Positions 50,769 to 63,600 of a DNA stretch of 64,000 nucleotides are shown piece by piece. Under the pieces are notes generated by a model, which was not told the DNA's origin, ran no database searches, and saw only the letters and a list, made by a program, of their open reading frames with translations. The first letter of the stretch is position 1. Each line of letters begins with the position of its first letter. A program made the position numbers and the translations under genes. Source of the DNA: Hexactinellida sp. DTS-2022 (Eukaryota > Porifera > Hexactinellida); the NCBI GenBank assembly GCA_028753945.1, contig JAPNXP010000013.1, forward strand, positions 5,313,300 to 5,377,299. Reading direction: 5' to 3'.

Positions 50769-53209
50769 ATGGCGGATAACTCTGGCAACCATTCCGTCTC
50801 TCTGGAATGTGCCGACAGCTCCAAGTACGAATCAGTTTGGAGCGTTGAGGACGAGGAGCATTACGCGCGCGAGGGAGTCATAACATTCCTATCGGACCCT
50901 ACGGTTGCCTTGGAGCACTTCCGGGCGGGACTGGCTCGCGGCAAGTCTCCGCTCATTCAGTACGGCTACGCGTTCGTGTTCTTCATGCGCGCGATAACCT
51001 CTCTCAGCGAGGCGCAGCTGGACGAGGCCAACCGCACCCTCGAGACCGCAGGCTCCCTCTGCCACAAGGCGCGCAAGAGTAGGTTGTGCCTATATCCTAA
51101 CTCATCCTAACATCCTAACTGTACCCTGTAGGTCTGGTTAAGGGGAGCGCCCGCCGGATCTACTACGCGACGCTGGAGCACGACTGCGAGCTGTTCCAGG
51201 CGTTCCTGCACTTCATGCGGCAGAGCATGGCCGGCTACATAAAGGGCGGACTATTGATCAGTAGCGTCTGGAAGTCATACGCCAAAACATTCAAAAAGGC
51301 AGAAAAGCTGTTCTCCTCGCGGCCGCCCATCCGGCCCCCGTTCTCAGGTAACCAATCGGCTGCGAGTATAGGAGCCGCGTTAGTTTGTTTGCAGACGGGG
51401 AGTCAGCTGACCTGGGCGCCGAACAGCTGGCACAGCTGAGGTGTGGGAGCCCCGAAGACGGCGAGGGGTCGGAGGGGGGGCCGGAGGGGGGCGCCGCGGA
51501 GGAGGCGCGCGTCCGACGGGCCGTGTACATGGGGTACGGAGTGTTCCACCTGGTGCTGTCTCTCATTCCGCCTAAATTCCTAAAAGTGGCCAACCTGCTA
51601 GGTTTCCAGGGAGACCGGAGATTCGGTCTGGAATGTCTCCACTTTGGTTTGAGCGGGAAAGACATGCGTGAGCCAATCGCGGCTATAAACATACTTTGGT
51701 AAGTATAGGCTGTCGGCATTGGTGCATGGACTATGGATTGTGTGTAGGTTCAGCACTCTGCTGCTGCCGCTGTTCTCTCTGAGTCCGTCAGCTGACTGCA
51801 GCTGCCAGGAGGAGCGCGCCGTGCTGAGCCACCTGACGGCCGTCAGCCCCGACTCGCCCCTCGCGCGCTACTTCTCGGGCCGCATCGCCATGATTAGCAA
51901 GTAAGCGGCTGTTGCTGATTCCAACATAGCTATGTGACATTCCTTAGGGACCTCGACGTTGCCATGGCGGATCTGAAGCTGGCAGGCCAGGGCTCCTTCT
52001 TTCCGAAAGAAATGCACCAGATCACCTGTGCGGACCGCTGCAACATTGCCATGCTGCAGAACAACTTCGAACTGGCGCTCGAAGAGACGCAGTGCGTCAT
52101 CAACAGCGGCACCAAGTACATGGCACTTATGCTGCACTTGTCCGGACTCCTCACCGGTAGGTGCAGACACATTTATATGATACCATACGCTCTCCCCTAG
52201 GGTACCATTATATGATACCATACGCTCTCCCCTAGGGTACCATTATATGATACCATACGCTCTCCCCTAGGGTACCATTATATAATACCATAGCTCTCCC
52301 CTAGGGTACCTTATATGATACCATACGCTCTCCCCTAGGGTACCATTATATGATACCATAGCTCTCCCCTAGGGTACCATTATATAATACCATAGCTCTC
52401 CCCTAGGGTACCTTATATGATACCATACGCTCTCCCCTAGGGTACCTTATATGATACCATACGCCCTCCCCTAGGGTCCCTTAATATGATATCATACTCT
52501 CCCCTAGGGTACCTTCATATGATATCATACTCTCCCCTAGGGTACCTTCATATGATATCATACTCTCCCCTAGGGTACCTGACGGACGCGAAGGAGGCCC
52601 TTAAACTCTTCGAGGCGGCCACCAAGCTGGACCCCAGCAGCGCCACCAGACAGTCTGAGAAGTTTGCACTGAAGCGCTGCGCGTACTACTGCAAGGAGGG
52701 CGTGACGTACGTTGGCATGCACACCGCTCTGTTGGAGCACCTCTACGTCATGAACTGCTTCAGCTTCTGCCCGCCCGCGCTGCTGGCGGCCAATCTGGAG
52801 AGCGTGCAGGGGTCCGTCGCCTCCGCCTCGGATCCGCTCTCCCGCTGCATGGGGCTCCTGGCGCAGGGGAGCATTCTCAAGTACCTGCGCTGTCCCAACG
52901 AGGCCGAGCAGAGCTTCGAGGCCGTGAGTTAATTGGTCAGTTCTCCGCGCTCATTTATGCTGCGACTAGATTATAGCCTGCGGGCCGAAGCAACTCAAGA
53001 ACGACAAACACATCATCATATTCGCGCACATAGAAATGTCGGTTTTGGCCCGGACGCACCGCAGAGACGCCGCCCGCGCGATTTCCTTCCTGCACACCGC
53101 AAGGGACAAGTTTTCTGACCCGTTAATGGACCCTATTTTCCAGATGATCATAAGCGGCGAGCTGACTCTCGCCAAGGCGCTTAGGAGCCAAAGCAAGGAA
53201 GACAGCTAG
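50769..53209 (+). CDS. TTC39: Tetratricopeptide repeat protein 39 family member
   Basis: Function poorly defined; TTC39B is linked to LXR turnover in mammals. Exons 50769-51078, 51132-51347, 51395-51698, 51748-51900, 51948-52156, 52574-52923, 52970-53209 give 593 aa, within the family range. Family blocks: HFRAGLARGKSPLIQYGYAF, MAGYIKGGLLISSVWKSY, YGVFHLVLSLIPPKFLKVAN, GFQGDRRFGLECLHFGLSGK, and a C-terminal TPR-like part ending LHTARDKFSDP. Exon 3 contains a Gly/Glu-rich insert (PEDGEGSEGGPEGGAAEE). Intron 5 is an array of acceptor copies. TTTCTAG ends nine bases before the ATG. Confidence 0.93.
52165..52573 (+). repeat. Tandem repeat of the 3' splice site in TTC39 intron 5
   Basis: The word CCCTAGGGTACC or close variant occurs 12 times; the last copy is the real acceptor and exon start (CCCCTAG|GGTACCTGAC at 52573). 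Units of about 31-37 bp carry TATATGATACCATACGCTCT between them. Confidence 0.95.
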
Positions 53210-53377
53210 TCTCTATTTTATTTGTAAACTGTGTGTATTTATTTACTACTTGATTTACGTTTTTTTTTCTTTGAATGCATTCAACGTTTGAACATTAGTT
53301 ATTTATGTTTACAAGTTTTGTGATACTTTGTATTTTGGTTGTCTCCCCAGTAGAATTCTCGGGTCTATTTATACTAA

Positions 53378-54507
53378 ATGAACGCCGAGGACGGATTCTC
53401 CCTCCAGGCGATCAGCTCTGAGACAGACTTAACCGACCAATCAGATCCAGTCCCTAAGGAGCCCTCAGGTATGCTATTACACTTTTTACAAATTATTCCC
53501 ATTCCCACTCCAGGTACGGATACGGACGGACTCCCCTCGAAGCAATTCGGCGCCCCCTCTGTCGGCCCCGCCCCCGCGGTCCCCGCGCCCCCTGGGTACT
53601 ACCGGGTCCGGGACAAGGGGTACAGGGGTCTGGGGGTGGTCCTCTGCAACATCTCATTCCAGGCCCCCCTCCGGCGCCGGAACGCGGCCGAAGCGGACAC
53701 CGAGAATCTCTCGCGACTCTTTGCTCGGATGGGTAAGCCCCCAATTAATGCTCCCACTAAGTTAGCACTGCCTAGGTCTGCAGGTAAGAACGCACGCGGA
53801 CGTGACCGGCGCGGAGATGCAGGAGCTGCTGAATGGGTACGGGGCCGGGGACCACTCGCGGTATGACTGCTTCTTCCTGGCGGTCTCCTCGCACGGGGAG
53901 CGCGGCTGTCTGCTGGGCACCGACGGGGCGCGCGTGCCGGTGGAGGGGGCGGTGCTGGCCCCTTTCAACGGGGCCCGCTGTCCCTCCCTGCGCGGGAAAC
54001 CGAAGGTGTTCTTCCTGCAGGCGTGCCGGGGCGGGGCCCGGGACTTCTGCGTGCCGGTACCGGGAAGCGAGACGGACGGCAGCGGCAATGGAGCCTCCCT
54101 GGAGACAGGTTAGGCACAATGGAATGTTGCTATAATGAGTTTAAAGAGCTGTTGTAGGTGTTGGACTGATCGAAAGAATTCGAAGTTTGTTCCCTGGAGC
54201 CGCGGCCCCCGAGGTGCGACTGGTGCCAACCGAGTTGGATTTCTTTGTGGGGTACTCTACGGTGCCGGGGTACGTGTCATGGCGAAACATGGCTCGGGGC
54301 AGTTGGTTCCTGTTCGCGCTCTGCGAGTGCTACCTGGCGTACGGGGCGGAAGTGCACCTGTCAGAGCTGATGACCTACGTCACGGACTACGTCACTAGGT
54401 GCTTCTCAGACACAGACGCAGAAACAAAGCAGATCGCCAAACAGGTCATTTGCTTCGAATCGAGACTCAGCAAACTTCTAAAGATTCCGCCAAATAGAAT
54501 ACAGTAA
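53378..54507 (+). CDS. Executioner-type caspase with short prodomain
   Basis: Cysteine protease of apoptosis. Exons 53378-53468, 53514-53732, 53776-54108 and 54158-54507 give 330 aa. No CARD or death-effector domain; the prodomain is short. Large subunit: RVRDKGYRGLGVVLC, AAEADTENLSRLFARMG, catalytic His in SSHGERG (H143) and Cys in QACRG (C187). The linker contains a candidate processing Asp (SETDGSG). Small subunit: ELDFFVGYSTVPGYVSWRNM and GSWFLFALCECY, as in caspase-3/7. The satellite array begins 137 bp after its stop. Start sits at the only ATG before the conserved region. Confidence 0.93.
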
Positions 54508-54643
54508 TTATATGCAAATGTCGCTTAAATGTCAAGCATGAAATCAGTTATTAAATCGAAAAATATATAAAGAAATATATATATAAATCAAAAAATTATA
54601 AAAACACATTTTATCAACGAAGTCATTAAAACCACAAGGTCCC

Positions 54644-57600
54644 ATTTTAAGAATGCTATAAAAGTCCATTTGGAAGGTGACTGTTTGACAATAAACAATC
54701 CAGGTCACTTTAAAAAGAGATTTACTTTTCACCAGACATCCCAAACATCACATAAAGATAGCCAGTCCTTTCACTATACCCCATCAAACACAATTAAGAA
54801 GAAGAATTCTATCACTCCCTTCGTTCCCAGCCAATTTTTAACCAACCAAAGATAGATTTTAAGAATGCTATAAAAGTCCATTTGGAAGGTGACTGTTTGA
54901 CAATAAACAATCCAGGTCACTTTAAAAAGAGATTTACTTTTCACCAGACATCCCAAACATCACATAAAGATAGCCAGTCCTTTCACTATACCCCATCAAA
55001 CACAATTAAGAAGAAGAATTCTATCACTCCCTTCGTTCCCAGCCAATTTTTAACCAACCAAAGATAGATTTTAAGAATGCTATAAAAGTCCATTTGGAAG
55101 GTGACTGTTTGACAATAAACAATCCAGGTCACTTTAAAAAGAGAGATTTACTTTTCACCAGACATCCCAAACATCACATAAAGATAGCCAGTCCTTTCAC
55201 TATACCCCATCAAACACAATTAAGAAGAAGAATTCTATCACTCCCTTCGTTCCCAGCCAATTTTTAACCAACCAAAGATAGATTTTAAGAATGCTATAAA
55301 AGTCCATTTGGAAGGTGACTGTTTGACAATAAACAATCCAGGTCACTTTAAAAAGAGATTTACTTTTCACCAGACATCCCAAACATCACATAAAGATAGC
55401 CAGTCCTTTCACTATACCCCATCAAACACAATTAAGAAGAAGAATTCTATCACTCCCTTCGTTCCCAGCCAATTTTTAACCAACCAAAGATAGATTTTAA
55501 GAATGCTATAAAAGTCCATTTGGAAGGTGACTGTTTGACAATAAACAATCCAGGTCACTTTAAAAAGAGATTTACTTTTCACCAGACATCCCAAACATCA
55601 CATAAAGATAGCCAGTCCTTTCACTATACCCCATCAAACACAATTAAGAAGAAGAATTCTATCACTCCCTTCGTTCCCAGCCAATTTTTAACCAACCAAA
55701 GATAGATTTTAAGAATGCTATAAAAGTCCATTTGGAAGGTGACTGTTTGACAATAAACAATCCAGGTCACTTTAAAAAGAGATTTACTTTTCACCAGACA
55801 TCCCAAACATCACATAAAGATAGCCAGTCCTTTCACTATACCCCATCAAACACAATTAAGAAGAAGAATTCTATCACTCCCTTCGTTCCCAGCCAATTTT
55901 TAACCAACCAAAGATAGATTTTAAGAATGCTATAAAAGTCCATTTGGAAGGTGACTGTTTGACAATAAACAATCCAGGTCACTTTAAAAAGAGATTTACT
56001 TTTCACCAGACATCCCAAACATCACATAAAGATAGCCAGTCCTTTCACTATACCCCATCAAACACAATTAAGAAGAAGAATTCTATCACTCCCTTTTTTA
56101 ACCAACCAAAGATAGATTTTAAGAATGCTATAAAAGTCCATTTGGAAGGTGACTGTTTGACAATAAACAATCCAGGTCACTTTAAAAAGAGATTTACTTT
56201 TCACCAGACATCCCAAACATCACATAAAGATAGCCAGTCCTTTCACTATACCCCATCAAACACAATTAAGAAGAAGAATTCTATCACTCCCTTCGTTCCC
56301 AGCCAATTTTTAACCAACCAAAGATAGATTTTAAGAATGCTATAAAAGTCCATTTGGAAGGTGACTGTTTGACAATAAACAATCCAGGTCACTTTAAAAA
56401 GAGATTTACTTTTCACCAGACATCCCAAACATCACATAAAGATAGCCAGTCCTTTCACTATACCCCATCAAACACAATTAAGAAGAAGAATTCTATCACT
56501 CCCTTCGTTCCCAGCCAATTTTTAACCAACCAAAGATAGATTTTAAGAATGCTATAAAAGTCCATTTGGAAGGTGACTGTTTGACAATAAACAATCCAGG
56601 TCACTTTAAAAAGAGATTTACTTTTCACCAGACATCCCAAACATCACATAAAGATAGCCAGTCCTTTCACTATACCCCATCAAACACAATTAAGAAGAAG
56701 AATTCTATCACTCCCTTCGTTCCCAGCCAATTTTTAACCAACCAAAGATAGATTTTAAGAATGCTATAAAAGTCCATTTGGAAGGTGACTGTTTGACAAT
56801 AAACAATCCAGGTCACTTTAAAAAGAGATTTACTTTTCACCAGACATCCCAAACATCACATAAAGATAGCCAGTCCTTTCACTATACCCCATCAAACACA
56901 ATTAAGAAGAAGAATTCTATCACTCCCTTCGTTCCCAGCCAATTTTTAACCAACCAAAGATAGATTTTAAGAATGCTATAAAAGTCCATTTGGAAGGTGA
57001 CTGTTTGACAATAAACAATCCAGGTCACTTTAAAAAGAGATTTACTTTTCACCAGACATCCCAAACATCACATAAAGATAGCCAGTCCTTTCACTATACC
57101 CCATCAAACACAATTAAGAAGAAGAATTCTATCACTCCCTTCGTTCCCAGCCAATTTTTAACCAACCAAAGATAGATTTTAAGAATGCTATAAAAGTCCA
57201 TTTGGAAGGTGACTGTTTGACAATAAACAATCCAGGTCACTTTAAAAAGAGATTTACTTTTCACCAGACATCCCAAACATCACATAAAGATAGCCAGTCC
57301 TTTCACTATACCCCATCAAACACAATTAAGAAGAAGAATTCTATCACTCCCTTCGTTCCCAGCCAATTTTTAACCAACCAAAGATAGATTTTAAGAATGC
57401 TATAAAAGTCCATTTGGAAGGTGACTGTTTGACAATAAACAATCCAGGTCACTTTAAAAAGAGATTTACTTTTCACCAGACATCCCAAACATCACATAAA
57501 GATAGCCAGTCCTTTCACTATACCCCATCAAACACAATTAAGAAGAAGAATTCTATCACTCCCTTCGTTCCCAGCCAATTTTTAACCAACCAAAGATAGA

Positions 57601-60600
57601 TTTTAAGAATGCTATAAAAGTCCATTTGGAAGGTGACTGTTTGACAATAAACAATCCAGGTCACTTTAAAAAGAGATTTACTTTTCACCAGACATCCCAA
57701 ACATCACATAAAGATAGCCAGTCCTTTCACTATACCCCATCAAACACAATTAAGAAGAAGAATTCTATCACTCCCTTCGTTCCCAGCCAATTTTTAACCA
57801 ACCAAAGATAGATTTTAAGAATGCTATAAAAGTCCATTTGGAAGGTGACTGTTTGACAATAAACAATCCAGGTCACTTTAAAAAGAGATTTACTTTTCAC
57901 CAGACATCCCAAACATCACATAAAGATAGCCAGTCCTTTCACTATACCCCATCAAACACAATTAAGAAGAAGAATTCTATCACTCCCTTCGTTCCCAGCC
58001 AATTTTTAACCAACCAAAGATAGATTTTAAGAATGCTATAAAAGTCCATTTGGAAGGTGACTGTTTGACAATAAACAATCCAGGTCACTTTAAAAAGAGA
58101 TTTACTTTTCACCAGACATCCCAAACATCACATAAAGATAGCCAGTCCTTTCACTATACCCCATCAAACACAATTAAGAAGAAGAATTCTATCACTCCCT
58201 TCGTTCCCAGCCAATTTTTAACCAACCAAAGATAGATTTTAAGAATGCTATAAAAGTCCATTTGGAAGGTGACTGTTTGACAATAAACAATCCAGGTCAC
58301 TTTAAAAAGAGATTTACTTTTCACCAGACATCCCAAACATCACATAAAGATAGCCAGTCCTTTCACTATACCCCATCAAACACAATTAAGAAGAAGAATT
58401 CTATCACTCCCTTCGTTCCCAGCCAATTTTTAACCAACCAAAGATAGATTTTAAGAATGCTATAAAAGTCCATTTGGAAGGTGACTGTTTGACAATAAAC
58501 AATCCAGGTCACTTTAAAAAGAGATTTACTTTTCACCAGACATCCCAAACATCACATAAAGATAGCCAGTCCTTTCACTATACCCCATCAAACACAATTA
58601 AGAAGAAGAATTCTATCACTCCCTTCGTTCCCAGCCAATTTTTAACCAACCAAAGATAGATTTTAAGAATGCTATAAAAGTCCATTTGGAAGGTGACTGT
58701 TTGACAATAAACAATCCAGGTCACTTTAAAAAGAGATTTACTTTTCACCAGACATCCCAAACATCACATAAAGATAGCCAGTCCTTTCACTATACCCCAT
58801 CAAACACAATTAAGAAGAAGAATTCTATCACTCCCTTCGTTCCCAGCCAATTTTTAACCAACCAAAGATAGATTTTAAGAATGCTATAAAAGTCCATTTG
58901 GAAGGTGACTGTTTGACAATAAACAATCCAGGTCACTTTAAAAAGAGATTTACTTTTCACCAGACATCCCAAACATCACATAAAGATAGCCAGTCCTTTC
59001 ACTATACCCCATCAAACACAATTAAGAAGAAGAATTCTATCACTCCCTTCGTTCCCAGCCAATTTTTAACCAACCAAAGATAGATTTTAAGAATGCTATA
59101 AAAGTCCATTTGGAAGGTGACTGTTTGACAATAAACAATCCAGGTCACTTTAAAAAGAGATTTACTTTTCACCAGACATCCCAAACATCACATAAAGATA
59201 GCCAGTCCTTTCACTATACCCCATCAAACACAATTAAGAAGAAGAATTCTATCACTCCCTTCGTTCCCAGCCAATTTTTAACCAACCAAAGATAGATTTT
59301 AAGAATGCTATAAAAGTCCATTTGGAAGGTGACTGTTTGACAATAAACAATCCAGGTCACTTTAAAAAGAGATTTACTTTTCACCAGACATCCCAAACAT
59401 CACATAAAGATAGCCAGTCCTTTCACTATACCCCATCAAACACAATTAAGAAGAAGAATTCTATCACTCCCTTCGTTCCCAGCCAATTTTTAACCAACCA
59501 AAGATAGATTTTAAGAATGCTATAAAAGTCCATTTGGAAGGTGACTGTTTGACAATAAACAATCCAGGTCACTTTAAAAAGAGATTTACTTTTCACCAGA
59601 CATCCCAAACATCACATAAAGATAGCCAGTCCTTTCACTATACCCCATCAAACACAATTAAGAAGAAGAATTCTATCACTCCCTTCGTTCCCAGCCAATT
59701 TTTAACCAACCAAAGATAGATTTTAAGAATGCTATAAAAGTCCATTTGGAAGGTGACTGTTTGACAATAAACAATCCAGGTCACTTTAAAAAGAGATTTA
59801 CTTTTCACCAGACATCCCAAACATCACATAAAGATAGCCAGTCCTTTCACTATACCCCATCAAACACAATTAAGAAGAAGAATTCTATCACTCCCTTCGT
59901 TCCCAGCCAATTTTTAACCAACCAAAGATAGATTTTAAGAATGCTATAAAAGTCCATTTGGAAGGTGACTGTTTGACAATAAACAATCCAGGTCACTTTA
60001 AAAAGAGATTTACTTTTCACCAGACATCCCAAACATCACATAAAGATAGCCAGTCCTTTCACTATACCCCATCAAACACAATTAAGAAGAAGAATTCTAT
60101 CACTCCCTTCGTTCCCAGCCAATTTTTAACCAACCAAAGATAGATTTTAAGAATGCTATAAAAGTCCATTTGGAAGGTGACTGTTTGACAATAAACAATC
60201 CAGGTCACTTTAAAAAGAGATTTACTTTTCACCAGACATCCCAAACATCACATAAAGATAGCCAGTCCTTTCACTATACCCCATCAAACACAATTAAGAA
60301 GAAGAATTCTATCACTCCCTTCGTTCCCAGCCAATTTTTAACCAACCAAAGATAGATTTTAAGAATGCTATAAAAGTCCATTTGGAAGGTGACTGTTTGA
60401 CAATAAACAATCCAGGTCACTTTAAAAAGAGATTTACTTTTCACCAGACATCCCAAACATCACATAAAGATAGCCAGTCCTTTCACTATACCCCATCAAA
60501 CACAATTAAGAAGAAGAATTCTATCACTCCCTTCGTTCCCAGCCAATTTTTAACCAACCAAAGATAGATTTTAAGAATGCTATAAAAGTCCATTTGGAAG

Positions 60601-63600
60601 GTGACTGTTTGACAATAAACAATCCAGGTCACTTTAAAAAGAGATTTACTTTTCACCAGACATCCCAAACATCACATAAAGATAGCCAGTCCTTTCACTA
60701 TACCCCATCAAACACAATTAAGAAGAAGAATTCTATCACTCCCTTCGTTCCCAGCCAATTTTTAACCAACCAAAGATAGATTTTAAGAATGCTATAAAAG
60801 TCCATTTGGAAGGTGACTGTTTGACAATAAACAATCCAGGTCACTTTAAAAAGAGATTTACTTTTCACCAGACATCCCAAACATCACATAAAGATAGCCA
60901 GTCCTTTCACTATACCCCATCAAACACAATTAAGAAGAAGAATTCTATCACTCCCTTCGTTCCCAGCCAATTTTTAACCAACCAAAGATAGATTTTAAGA
61001 ATGCTATAAAAGTCCATTTGGAAGGTGACTGTTTGACAATAAACAATCCAGGTCACTTTAAAAAGAGATTTACTTTTCACCAGACATCCCAAACATCACA
61101 TAAAGATAGCCAGTCCTTTCACTATACCCCATCAAACACAATTAAGAAGAAGAATTCTATCACTCCCTTCGTTCCCAGCCAATTTTTAACCAACCAAAGA
61201 TAGATTTTAAGAATGCTATAAAAGTCCATTTGGAAGGTGACTGTTTGACAATAAACAATCCAGGTCACTTTAAAAAGAGATTTACTTTTCACCAGACATC
61301 CCAAACATCACATAAAGATAGCCAGTCCTTTCACTATACCCCATCAAACACAATTAAGAAGAAGAATTCTATCACTCCCTTCGTTCCCAGCCAATTTTTA
61401 ACCAACCAAAGATAGATTTTAAGAATGCTATAAAAGTCCATTTGGAAGGTGACTGTTTGACAATAAACAATCCAGGTCACTTTAAAAAGAGATTTACTTT
61501 TCACCAGACATCCCAAACATCACATAAAGATAGCCAGTCCTTTCACTATACCCCATCAAACACAATTAAGAAGAAGAATTCTATCACTCCCTTCGTTCCC
61601 AGCCAATTTTTAACCAACCAAAGATAGATTTTAAGAATGCTATAAAAGTCCATTTGGAAGGTGACTGTTTGACAATAAACAATCCAGGTCACTTTAAAAA
61701 GAGATTTACTTTTCACCAGACATCCCAAACATCACATAAAGATAGCCAGTCCTTTCACTATACCCCATCAAACACAATTAAGAAGAAGAATTCTATCACT
61801 CCCTTCGTTCCCAGCCAATTTTTAACCAACCAAAGATAGATTTTAAGAATGCTATAAAAGTCCATTTGGAAGGTGACTGTTTGACAATAAACAATCCAGG
61901 TCACTTTAAAAAGAGATTTACTTTTCACCAGACATCCCAAACATCACATAAAGATAGCCAGTCCTTTCACTATACCCCATCAAACACAATTAAGAAGAAG
62001 AATTCTATCACTCCCTTCGTTCCCAGCCAATTTTTAACCAACCAAAGATAGATTTTAAGAATGCTATAAAAGTCCATTTGGAAGGTGACTGTTTGACAAT
62101 AAACAATCCAGGTCACTTTAAAAAGAGATTTACTTTTCACCAGACATCCCAAACATCACATAAAGATAGCCAGTCCTTTCACTATACCCCATCAAACACA
62201 ATTAAGAAGAAGAATTCTATCACTCCCTTCGTTCCCAGCCAATTTTTAACCAACCAAAGATAGATTTTAAGAATGCTATAAAAGTCCATTTGGAAGGTGA
62301 CTGTTTGACAATAAACAATCCAGGTCACTTTAAAAAGAGATTTACTTTTCACCAGACATCCCAAACATCACATAAAGATAGCCAGTCCTTTCACTATACC
62401 CCATCAAACACAATTAAGAAGAAGAATTCTATCACTCCCTTCGTTCCCAGCCAATTTTTAACCAACCAAAGATAGATTTTAAGAATGCTATAAAAGTCCA
62501 TTTGGAAGGTGACTGTTTGACAATAAACAATCCAGGTCACTTTAAAAAGAGATTTACTTTTCACCAGACATCCCAAACATCACATAAAGATAGCCAGTCC
62601 TTTCACTATACCCCATCAAACACAATTAAGAAGAAGAATTCTATCACTCCCTTCGTTCCCAGCCAATTTTTAACCAACCAAAGATAGATTTTAAGAATGC
62701 TATAAAAGTCCATTTGGAAGGTGACTGTTTGACAATAAACAATCCAGGTCACTTTAAAAAGAGATTTACTTTTCACCAGACATCCCAAACATCACATAAA
62801 GATAGCCAGTCCTTTCACTATACCCCATCAAACACAATTAAGAAGAAGAATTCTATCACTCCCTTCGTTCCCAGCCAATTTTTAACCAACCAAAGATAGA
62901 TTTTAAGAATGCTATAAAAGTCCATTTGGAAGGTGACTGTTTGACAATAAACAATCCAGGTCACTTTAAAAAGAGATTTACTTTTCACCAGACATCCCAA
63001 ACATCACATAAAGATAGCCAGTCCTTTCACTATACCCCATCAAACACAATTAAGAAGAAGAATTCTATCACTCCCTTCGTTCCCAGCCAATTTTTAACCA
63101 ACCAAAGATAGATTTTAAGAATGCTATAAAAGTCCATTTGGAAGGTGACTGTTTGACAATAAACAATCCAGGTCACTTTAAAAAGAGATTTACTTTTCAC
63201 CAGACATCCCAAACATCACATAAAGATAGCCAGTCCTTTCACTATACCCCATCAAACACAATTAAGAAGAAGAATTCTATCACTCCCTTCGTTCCCAGCC
63301 AATTTTTAACCAACCAAAGATAGATTTTAAGAATGCTATAAAAGTCCATTTGGAAGGTGACTGTTTGACAATAAACAATCCAGGTCACTTTAAAAAGAGA
63401 TTTACTTTTCACCAGACATCCCAAACATCACATAAAGATAGCCAGTCCTTTCACTATACCCCATCAAACACAATTAAGAAGAAGAATTCTATCACTCCCT
63501 TCGTTCCCAGCCAATTTTTAACCAACCAAAGATAGATTTTAAGAATGCTATAAAAGTCCATTTGGAAGGTGACTGTTTGACAATAAACAATCCAGGTCAC

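Noticed and set aside
53784-53866. Second acceptor CTGCAG|GTAAG in the caspase gene
   Set aside because: It gives a frame (GKNARGRDRR) without caspase similarity; the CCTAG acceptor at 53775 gives LQVRTHADVTGAEM as expected.
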